Of a stretch of 13,337 nucleotides of DNA, positions 7,462-13,337 are shown in pieces (position 1 is the stretch's first letter; the number at the start of each line of letters is the position of its first letter). This DNA comes from CAYLJJ01 sp964384025 (lineage in GTDB: Bacteria > Myxococcota_A > Bradymonadia > UBA7976 > UBA1532). The position numbers were made by a program, and so were the translations under genes. Under the pieces are notes generated by a model that was not told where the DNA came from, made no database searches, and was given only the letters and a program-made list of their open reading frames with translations. The stretch is taken from NCBI GenBank assembly GCA_964384025.1, contig CAYLJJ010000133.1, positions 1-13,337 on the forward strand, written 5' to 3'.

Positions 7462-8161
7462 TGATGCGCTCCTGCGGTGGGGGAGTGATCTGCTCCATAC
7501 CTATCCAAGCCTCACCCAGATGTATCTGAGTGCGCCAGTCTCGAAGATCGTGGATGGGAGTAAGGGCTCGGGTGAGATGTGGGCTCCACATGGAGAGGGG
7601 GAGATCCCCTGGGCAGAGCCTCGGGGTCTCTCTCAGCGCAGCTTCAAGGCTGCTCGCCTCAGTAATGCCATAGGCGATGGGCGCAGAGGGGATACAGGGC
7701 TTTCGACCAATAAAGAGAGGCCTCGCGGGCTCATTGAGCGCCTGGAGCAGCGCGTCGAGATCGGGGGCCTCATCAGCGGGCTCCAACATGAGCGCCACGA
7801 GTTGAATTCGATCAGCCCAGTAGTCACGCTGTCGGATGTGGGTGTTTGTCTTGTTGCCACCGCCACGACCCTCAGGACGATCCCAGGTGGTCCAGCCTCT
7901 GAGCATAAAATCCTGGCCCAGATCAACGGTCTGATAGTCCTGGAGCGGGTGACCCGGCTGATCACAGCGCGAGGCGACGCGGAGACGCGCTTGGAGGCAA
8001 TTGAGTCGCGCATGCTCCCCATGAGTCCAGCCAAGGGCATTGGCGAGGAGGCCCGTCAGCATCGAACGACCTGGGAAAGCTCGGGTAACCCCTCGGCTGT
8101 CAACAGCGGTGCCACCGAAGCTCATCAGCGGGGCTTGGAGCCTGAGAAGCAGGAGGCGCAT
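7454..8161 (-). CDS. cas5e: Cas5e (CasD), Cascade subunit capping the crRNA 5' handle
   Basis: The product is 235 aa from the start chosen here. Cas5e holds the crRNA 5' handle and links Cas8e to the Cas7e backbone. Family landmarks are LQAPLMSFGG (8-17), TRAFPGRSMLTGLLANALGW (26-45) and PLFIGRKPCIPSAPI (148-162). The frame opens earlier, at 8185, but the ATG at 8161 is preferred: it gives the standard MRLLLLRLQAP beginning, is preceded by GAGGTG 5 nt upstream (7 nt from the GAGG core), and overlaps the cas7e stop by one base (TGATG). The extra upstream residues MASERGGL look unrelated to the family. The gene is G+C-rich, and its 3' end overlaps cas6e by 8 bp. Confidence 0.95.
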   Translation of the reverse strand: MRLLLLRLQAPLMSFGGTAVDSRGVTRAFPGRSMLTGLLANALGWTHGEHARLNCLQARLRVASRCDQPGHPLQDYQTVDLGQDFMLRGWTTWDRPEGRGGGNKTNTHIRQRDYWADRIQLVALMLEPADEAPDLDALLQALNEPARPLFIGRKPCIPSAPIAYGITEASSLEAALRETPRLCPGDLPLSMWSPHLTRALTPIHDLRDWRTQIHLGEAWIGMEQITPPPQERINA

Positions 8162-9327
8162 CAGCCCACCTCGCTCCGAAGCCACTCCACCAACTCCGTG
8201 AGGGGGATGGCCTCGCCTGTGAGCGCGGTGAGGCCCTCGTTGAGCTCAATGGCAGACAGCCGCCGTGTGGTGGTCCGCCCGTACATCCCGTCGAGAGCCC
8301 CAAGGTGTCGCGCCAGGGCATCGTAGGCGTTGCCCACCACATCGCGAACATCGATGCTCTTGAGGAAGGCGTTGGCGAGAGTTCGTGGCTGAGCTGAGCC
8401 CACCTCGGCCATGAGCAGATGCGCGGCGGCGTAGGGTGCTGTAGAGCCAAGCTTGGCGCCTGGACTCACGGTGGCCATGAGATGCACGAAGCGCTTGATA
8501 ACCTCTGCGGTCAGCTTCTCATCCCCGTTGAGGTTGTCGCGCAGCAGCTGGGTGTCAATCACTACATAATTGTAGAAGAAGCCTGTGGTGAGTTCGGCGG
8601 TGTTGATGTGCCCTGAGCCAAGCTTGCCATCGGCTTGTTCAAGATCATCCACCACGGAGAAGTAGTCCGTCTCAAAGTTGCCCTGGTGTACGGTCATGGA
8701 GTGAGCTACATGGATCGCTGCGTCGCAACGGGCCAGGATGTCACTGGTGACCATCCGCCCAAAGAGCGCTGCATCAAGCCCCATACCCACCGCGAGAGCT
8801 CGAAGGTTCTTCTTGGCGTCCTTCTTCAGCCAAGCCTTCGTCAGCTTCTCAGCCTCCTTAGGGTTCTCGGTCTCTTCTATGATCTCTCTAACTCGGCCCT
8901 TCAAAAACTCCAGCTCGGGGAGCCCCATCACCGTAACTTGGCTGGTCTTAAACTGCGCTGCGCTCTCAGCTTCCGCCTCTCCAGATTTTTTCTTTTTCTT
9001 CGCCTTGGGACTCTCGCCCAGCAGCTCAGACATCATCGCGCCGACGATCGCTTTAACCTGAGCTTGATCCAGCCCTTCGCTCAAAAGTGGGTCGATGAGC
9101 GCACGTTGGAAGGTCTCACGAGAGCGAATCGACAAGCCGGGATTGAGGACCTTGAGGCTATACGGGCCGTCTGCTTGACGCCAGTGCCGCTTGAGGGACT
9201 GAGATGATACTCGGATCCGAGCGGAGTCTCCAAACTGGATCCGCTTGGCGAAGCCTGCATCATCTCGGTTGAGCAGGGAGGCAGGGTAGGAGATCAGGCT
9301 GTGGAGTTGGATGAAACGGTTACTCAT
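8161..9327 (-). CDS. cas7e: Cas7e (CasC/Cse4), Cascade backbone subunit
   Basis: The product is 388 aa. Cas7e polymerises along the crRNA spacer to form the helical Cascade backbone. Landmarks are RVSSQSLKRHWR (39-50), HINTAELTTGFFYNYVVIDTQLL (240-262) and ATVSPGAKLGSTAPYAA (285-301), all typical of I-E Cas7. A charged segment rich in Lys, Ala and Glu (about 105-125, including KAKKKKKSGEAEAE) makes it somewhat longer than the 363-aa E. coli protein; it could be a flexible insertion. The ATG at 9327 overlaps the cse2 stop by one base (TGATG). A GTG at 9330 directly before it is also possible. AAGGA lies 9 nt upstream of the ATG. The 3' end overlaps the cas5e start by one base. Confidence 0.96.
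   Translation of the reverse strand: MSNRFIQLHSLISYPASLLNRDDAGFAKRIQFGDSARIRVSSQSLKRHWRQADGPYSLKVLNPGLSIRSRETFQRALIDPLLSEGLDQAQVKAIVGAMMSELLGESPKAKKKKKSGEAEAESAAQFKTSQVTVMGLPELEFLKGRVREIIEETENPKEAEKLTKAWLKKDAKKNLRALAVGMGLDAALFGRMVTSDILARCDAAIHVAHSMTVHQGNFETDYFSVVDDLEQADGKLGSGHINTAELTTGFFYNYVVIDTQLLRDNLNGDEKLTAEVIKRFVHLMATVSPGAKLGSTAPYAAAHLLMAEVGSAQPRTLANAFLKSIDVRDVVGNAYDALARHLGALDGMYGRTTTRRLSAIELNEGLTALTGEAIPLTELVEWLRSEVG
8167..8172 (-). promoter_or_regulatory. Ribosome binding site deciding the cas5e start
   Basis: GAGGTG in minus-strand sense ends 5 nt before the ATG at 8161 (GAGG core 7 nt away). It lies inside the last codons of cas7e, and supports the 235-aa Cas5e over the longer reading from 8185. 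Confidence 0.6.
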
Positions 9328-9821
9328 CACTTCTTATCCTTTTGAGCCAAGTATTCTTGCTGAAAATAGTCCTTCGCGATGCGATGGCGGAGCTTGGGAT
9401 CGGGGGAAAACAGGAGCATGGCGAGCCCGCCCCAGTTGATCGGCTGCGCTTTGGCGCTGAGGTAACGCGCGGCCTGCCTAATTTGGCCCTGGAGCGTCTC
9501 TTGGCGAGCCTCAAGCAGACGTACGAGGCGCTGCTCTGAGTAGCCCGCCTTTTGAAGCGCGCGCCCTACAGGGATCTCTCGGTCATGAAGCCTGTGGTGC
9601 GCCATCCCGCTGAGCAGAACCATCCAGTTCTGCTCGCTCTGCGTCGAGCTGGGCGCGTCCCCTGTGTGAATCTCACGGTGGAATACACGCCAGAACCCGA
9701 TATTCGCAGGTTCGCTGGGATTGAGACGCCTCAATCCAGCCAGATCGGCCTTGCTGAAGAGGCCGGTGTTGCCTCTGTTAATCTGCTCCGCCAGTCGGCA
9801 GGCAGTTCTATAAACGCTCAT
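9327..9821 (-). CDS. cse2: Cse2 (CasB/Cas11), Cascade small subunit
   Basis: The product is 164 aa, close to the 160 aa of E. coli CasB. Cse2 dimerises along the Cascade belly and contacts the displaced non-target DNA strand. It is an all-helical, basic protein with no enzymatic motif. Family features are the N-terminal GDLAxLRR-like region (KADLAGLRRLNP, about 24-35), FWRVFHREI, and the PVGRALQKAGYSEQRLVRLLEAR segment near the middle. The ATG at 9821 sits in a 4-bp ATGA overlap with the cas8e stop and has a strong AAAGGAGG box 10 nt upstream. The high stoichiometry of Cse2 and Cas7e in Cascade fits a good ribosome binding site here. Confidence 0.95.
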   Translation of the reverse strand: MSVYRTACRLAEQINRGNTGLFSKADLAGLRRLNPSEPANIGFWRVFHREIHTGDAPSSTQSEQNWMVLLSGMAHHRLHDREIPVGRALQKAGYSEQRLVRLLEARQETLQGQIRQAARYLSAKAQPINWGGLAMLLFSPDPKLRHRIAKDYFQQEYLAQKDKK

Positions 9822-11308
9822 GCTGTTTTTGCCTCCTTTAACTCTGGAAAGTTCTTATAAAGCAGCGCGTTAAAGATTCGTTCTCCTGTGGCTAAGGCTC
9901 GGTATTTTCGAGATGATGGGAGCGGGACTTGGACTTGTGCTTGCTCAAAGACCTCGCTCATCAAGGTCTTTAGCGTCTCTTGCCAGCTCCTCCTAGATTG
10001 AGGCGCGTCAAGGGTCTCAAAGAGGAGAGGAAAAAAGCGCTGATCCACTAAGTTATCGAGGATAGAGAGCCAGCTTTCTGCGCGGTTGTCTTTGCGATTG
10101 AGTTTGTTGAGTTCAGCGGCTTGCAGTGTGGTGAGGATCGCGGGTTTGAGTACCTTAAGGCGCGCGGTCTCAGCATCTTTGATCCAGTCTCGCGTGCGCG
10201 CCGCAAGCTTGAGGCGCTCATCAGCGCCTCGGAGTCGTCGCTTCAGCTTGGAGCTGAGCTCTATGATGCGTTGATGGAAGCCTTCGGTCTTGCCCTGACC
10301 TCTCGTGATGCCCTCAAGCCAAAGATAGCTGATCTTTTCATCGCTTACGGGCTCTTGAGCCAAGGATGGGGCGTAGCCATCACGAAACAGAAGCTTGGAG
10401 ATCAGCTTGTAGTTAAAGCCAGAGGCAGAGAGCGTAAGTGACTTTCCATCTTTACCCTCAAGTGTAGGGGTCCAAGGATCGCCTACCACACCCCTGAGGT
10501 CTTTTGATGCGATCCGCGCTGCCGTGGTAGGGCAGCCCATCGCGAAGATCGCGCCAGAGGGCTCAAGGTAGAGACGACGAAGCCTGCCAATCTCAATCGC
10601 GTCCGTATCCACAACCTCAATGGAGAGGCTGTCGGCCCCACTCCAAGGTTTAAGCCAAAGCAGCTTGAGCTTCTCCTCCTCGGCCCAGCCCTCATCTTGG
10701 CGACGATTGAGCAGCGCATGGGTGTCCTTCTGCCAGCGAGTATTCCACGAGAGTTTAGGCACCAAAGCTACATAGGGCCGACTGCCGAGGCCGCCATTCA
10801 TGCGCATCACGCCGTAGTTACCGCGACCCGAGAAGCCTCCGCTGGTTTGAAGTGTGAGGAGGGCCAGGAGCCAGTCCTCTGCCCCAGCGCTTTGAAAGCG
10901 CGCGGACTTCAGCTCATGATTCTTGGGCACCACGAGGATGTCGAGATCTTGCGGGGTCTCAAAGTGCGCCTTGTAAGGTTGGAGAGCAGGCGGCTGTAAA
11001 AAGGCAGACCGTGTCTTATCCTCAACGATGAGGCTCCAGGGCTCCCGTGCACCATCAGTCAGCTTAAGGAGCATCGCCTCCCAATCTTTTGCTGGATGAT
11101 AGATCTCCTCCTCTTCCGCCTCGTCCAGCGCCAGCGCGGCGAGCTGTACGAACAGCGCAAAGAGGCTGTGTTTCTGATGGGCCTGGACCCGGCTAAACAG
11201 GATCTCTTTGTCTTGGCCCAAGGCTTCGAGGACTTGAGGCAGGCTGTTCTTTTGAGTCTCTTGGCCTATATCAACCGTAAATAACCCATCGGACAGTAAA
11301 TCAAACAT
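9818..11308 (-). CDS. cas8e: Cas8e (Cse1/CasA), Cascade large subunit and PAM reader
   Basis: The product is 496 aa from the start chosen, close to the 502 aa of E. coli CasA. Cas8e recognises the PAM, starts DNA unwinding and recruits Cas3. The N-terminus (MFDLLSDGLFTVDI, then FSRVQAHQKHSLFALFVQLAALAL) has the Cse1 layout. The segment QTSGGFSGRGNYGVMRMNGG (154-173) is a conserved Cse1 region, and GITRGQGKTEGFHQR (333-347) recalls the RGxGxTEGxHxR pattern of many family members. A helical C-terminal part (about 345-496) corresponds to the four-helix bundle. In-frame ATGs also exist at 11326 and 11311; the one at 11308 is chosen because GGAGG lies 5 nt upstream and the resulting N-terminus matches the family. 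It overlaps the cas3 stop by 8 bp. Confidence 0.95.
   Translation of the reverse strand: MFDLLSDGLFTVDIGQETQKNSLPQVLEALGQDKEILFSRVQAHQKHSLFALFVQLAALALDEAEEEEIYHPAKDWEAMLLKLTDGAREPWSLIVEDKTRSAFLQPPALQPYKAHFETPQDLDILVVPKNHELKSARFQSAGAEDWLLALLTLQTSGGFSGRGNYGVMRMNGGLGSRPYVALVPKLSWNTRWQKDTHALLNRRQDEGWAEEEKLKLLWLKPWSGADSLSIEVVDTDAIEIGRLRRLYLEPSGAIFAMGCPTTAARIASKDLRGVVGDPWTPTLEGKDGKSLTLSASGFNYKLISKLLFRDGYAPSLAQEPVSDEKISYLWLEGITRGQGKTEGFHQRIIELSSKLKRRLRGADERLKLAARTRDWIKDAETARLKVLKPAILTTLQAAELNKLNRKDNRAESWLSILDNLVDQRFFPLLFETLDAPQSRRSWQETLKTLMSEVFEQAQVQVPLPSSRKYRALATGERIFNALLYKNFPELKEAKTA
9832..9839 (-). promoter_or_regulatory. Strong ribosome binding site of cse2
   Basis: AAAGGAGG in minus-strand sense lies 10 nt upstream of the cse2 ATG, inside the end of cas8e. 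It is one of the two best Shine-Dalgarno matches in the operon and should raise Cse2 translation independently of coupling. Confidence 0.6.
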
Positions 11309-13337
11309 CATCCCCTCCTTGTTCATCCTCTTGAGACCAAGCTCTCAGCCCAAAGCGGTCATAGAAAAACTCAATGCCGAAGAAAAATCTGAGCCCACCC
11401 TTCTCTGCGCGAACCCTCTCGGCCAAATCCCCTTCAACCTCAAGCTCAGAGAGCAAGTAATGTGGTATTCGAAGTGCCTTGATCTCAGCGCCCAACGGCC
11501 CCATCACTCGCGGCTCAAGCTTCACCATGCGATCCAACTCACCGAGGCGTGATCCGATCCGCTTGTCTCTGGGGAAGGGCTCATCTCCAAAGTCAGCAGC
11601 GCTCCAATCTAAGCGATGCAGCTCTGCGGTCTTGCGCGCTGCATAGTCCACACCCTCTTGCTCGTTTTGATGCTTGGACCACGCCTCGCTCAGCTCTGAG
11701 AGCCCCTTGAGCACCTCAGGGTGTGTGCTGTCCTCTACGAGAACGCGCGCGTCCCTCGGGATAGACACGCCCGGCGTTGACTCCATCGCCCGCCAAGTCG
11801 CCTCGATGATCCGCATATCTGGATAGACCGGCCCGAGCCCGTAAGTAGAGCGACCTCGTCGCGACTTGAAGAAGGCGCTTAGATTTCGCTCAGATGGAGT
11901 CAGGACGATGACCCGAGCGGACTCAAAGCCCACGGGACGTGTTCGCGTGTGTCGGTGAAGCCGCCCCACGCGCTGAAGCAGCACGTCCATCGGGCATAAG
12001 TCCGTGATCAGTAGATCCGCGTCGATGTCCAAGCTCTGCTCCACAGTCTGCGTCGCCACCACGATCACCCCACGCTGCGGTCCATGAGGGTTGAGCGCCG
12101 CTTCCACCGCGCGATCTAGGCGCCTTCGGTCTGAGGGGGCGTATCGAGAGTGGTGGCAGACGCTCATGCCGCCGCAGTGAAGCGTGAGATCACCGCCTCC
12201 GAGAGCTTCAACCGCTCGCTGCACCTCAATGCAGCCTCGCACGGTGTTGCGGATCACCAAAATCCGGCCTCCGCGCTGAGCTTCAGCAAGTGCAGCTTTC
12301 GCGATCTTCCCTGAATCAGGCATCCAGGGCTGAGTCTCAAATTGTACCGGCTTCTCCTGGCCTGTTGAGCTGGGCTTTCCTTCTCCAAAGTCAGCCCCGG
12401 ATCGATAGCTCAGCAGCGGATATGCCGTCGCGCGAGCAGCTCCATGGCTGAGCCGATCTCTTCGCTTAGGCCGCTTGAGATCTGCGTGGATAAGCTCAAG
12501 TCGTCGAGCAGATCCCAGCGTAGCTGAGAGCAGCAATGCATGCCCTCCAGCCTGAAGCTGTCGTGCCAAAATCCCCTTTAGAATTCTGTTCATATAGGTA
12601 TCTGAGGCATGCACCTCATCCACCACAAGCAGGCTCCTCAGCAGCGGCGTCCCGCGAAGATGTGCATGCTTAACCTTTATGCCTGCTGAGAGCGCCTGAT
12701 CCACCGTTCCCACCGCGATGGAGGCCCCCAAGAAGCGCTTGCTCTGCTCGCTGGCCCAGCCCCGCAGCCGATCTCCGGGCCGATCCCAGCGCACCTGGTA
12801 GCTGGGCAAGGCCTGGCCCTCAAAATCATCGACTCGGTGGTAACCAGGCACCGCCAAAACCACCGGCGGCGCTGCTGAACCCAGCGCTCGCTGAACCGCC
12901 GCATAGACGCGCCCATGAAGCTGTGTCGCTGCGGCCCGCGTGGGGAGCGCGAAGTAGAGCCCATCCACCTCACCTGCGGCGAATAAGCGCAGAAAGCGTC
13001 CCAGCGCTGCCTCCGTCTTACCTGAGCCCGTCGCAGCTTCTAGGATCGCGAGGCTTGGAGCTTGTGTCGGCAGACTCCAGAGCGCTGATTGAGCGGGTCG
13101 AGGGCTAAACTCACTGATGTCTGCGAAGGTGATCGCCTCTAGATTGGGCCGAACCGGGCTGGGGGCGAGGCCGATTTGCGCCAAAGCATACGCTGCGCGG
13201 TCTAAGCTCTTTTCAAAATAAGCTGGGGGGTTTAGAACTGGCTTGGATAAAAGTGGAAAGAAGCGTTCGTCAGATCCCAGCCAGTCTGCCAAGGTGATCA
13301 GACCATTAACCGCATGGGCAAAAGCTGAATTTTGAGG
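11301..13337 (-). CDS. cas3: Cas3 nuclease-helicase, 5' end beyond the window
   Basis: 678 residues are visible. The frame stays open to the right edge, so the gene is cut there; a TTG at 13292 is not the start. Cas3 is recruited by Cascade and degrades the target with an HD nuclease and a 3'-5' SF2 helicase. The first residues (NGLITLADWLGSDERFFP) are the end of the HD domain; the rest of it, some 200 or more residues, is off the window. Helicase motifs, in visible-residue numbering, are Walker A ATGSGKT (102-108), DEVH (240-243), SAT (271-273), and in the C-terminal RecA domain TQTVEQSLDIDADLLITD (429-446) and QRVGRLHRH (455-463). The C-terminal domain is present and the 3' end overlaps cas8e by 8 bp. 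Helicase and C-terminal regions are intact; the HD active site cannot be judged. Confidence 0.96.
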   Translation of the reverse strand, partial: PQNSAFAHAVNGLITLADWLGSDERFFPLLSKPVLNPPAYFEKSLDRAAYALAQIGLAPSPVRPNLEAITFADISEFSPRPAQSALWSLPTQAPSLAILEAATGSGKTEAALGRFLRLFAAGEVDGLYFALPTRAAATQLHGRVYAAVQRALGSAAPPVVLAVPGYHRVDDFEGQALPSYQVRWDRPGDRLRGWASEQSKRFLGASIAVGTVDQALSAGIKVKHAHLRGTPLLRSLLVVDEVHASDTYMNRILKGILARQLQAGGHALLLSATLGSARRLELIHADLKRPKRRDRLSHGAARATAYPLLSYRSGADFGEGKPSSTGQEKPVQFETQPWMPDSGKIAKAALAEAQRGGRILVIRNTVRGCIEVQRAVEALGGGDLTLHCGGMSVCHHSRYAPSDRRRLDRAVEAALNPHGPQRGVIVVATQTVEQSLDIDADLLITDLCPMDVLLQRVGRLHRHTRTRPVGFESARVIVLTPSERNLSAFFKSRRGRSTYGLGPVYPDMRIIEATWRAMESTPGVSIPRDARVLVEDSTHPEVLKGLSELSEAWSKHQNEQEGVDYAARKTAELHRLDWSAADFGDEPFPRDKRIGSRLGELDRMVKLEPRVMGPLGAEIKALRIPHYLLSELEVEGDLAERVRAEKGGLRFFFGIEFFYDRFGLRAWSQEDEQGGDDV
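11314..11320 (-). promoter_or_regulatory. Ribosome binding site deciding the cas8e start
   Basis: AAGGAGG in minus-strand sense lies 5 nt upstream of the ATG at 11308 and only 2 nt from the ATG at 11311. The ATG at 11326 lies upstream of it. The box therefore favours the start at 11308. It sits within the last codons of cas3. Confidence 0.65.

Noticed and set aside
7442..8326. A 294-codon forward open frame opposite cas5e
   Set aside because: It lies antisense to clearly recognised cas5e and the ends of cas6e and cas7e, in G+C-rich sequence where shadow frames are common, and its peptide shows no recognisable domain. The same holds for 8635-9207 and 5736-6290.
13251..13337. Cas3 starting at the TTG at 13292 as an HD-less helicase
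   Set aside because: The frame is open upstream of the TTG to the window edge and encodes the conserved end of the HD domain, so the gene is cut by the window and not naturally truncated.
1..13337. The window as a previously undescribed defence system
   Set aside because: All genes, their order and the repeat fit canonical type I-E CRISPR-Cas. I saw no accessory gene, extra domain or missing subunit that would make it a new type.

Overview
The window holds a large type I-E (Cascade) CRISPR-Cas locus, read entirely from the minus strand. From right to left the gene order is cas3 (cut by the right edge), cas8e (cse1/casA), cse2 (casB), cas7e (casC), cas5e (casD), cas6e (casE), cas1, cas2, a short leader, and a very long CRISPR array. 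The host is a bacterium. G+C is moderate to high in the interference genes (52-67 % in the 60-base lines I counted), but nothing in the window fixes the taxon, and I do not name one.

Array (about 34-5497). I counted 88 full 28-bp repeats with 33-bp spacers (period 61), giving 87 readable spacers when the one before the leftmost full repeat is included. A decayed terminal repeat lies at 34-61, and a run of exactly 100 N (5370-5469) hides part of the leader-proximal end. In transcript (minus-strand) sense the repeat begins GTTTC, carries a CCCCGC / ATGA / GCGGGG stem-loop and ends ATTGACC. This matches the E. coli type I-E repeat in layout and puts the leader on the cas2 side. The array is very homogeneous: I saw one repeat point variant (339-366) and one spacer of unusual length (34 bp, 3905-3938).

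Cas operon (5549-13337). Genes are packed end to end: seven genes overlap by 1-8 bp at each junction, and only cas1 and cas2 are separated (by 6 bp). This implies one polycistronic, translationally coupled transcript that includes cas3; its promoter lies beyond the right edge. Cas3 is the nuclease-helicase that destroys targets. Cas8e, Cse2, Cas7e, Cas5e and Cas6e form the Cascade surveillance complex, and Cas6e cuts the pre-crRNA. Cas1 and Cas2 insert new spacers at the leader. All visible catalytic motifs are intact, so the locus looks functional.

This is a recognisable, established system rather than a new one. The most interesting local details are: two adjacent spacers taken from overlapping, opposite-strand stretches of the same target (2075-2168); a spacer that is itself a terminator-like hairpin (3905-3938); a sharp G+C drop over cas1-cas2 compared with the interference genes; a repeated CTGTCRTGA element with an inverted copy in the very short leader; and an assembly gap where the newest spacers should be.
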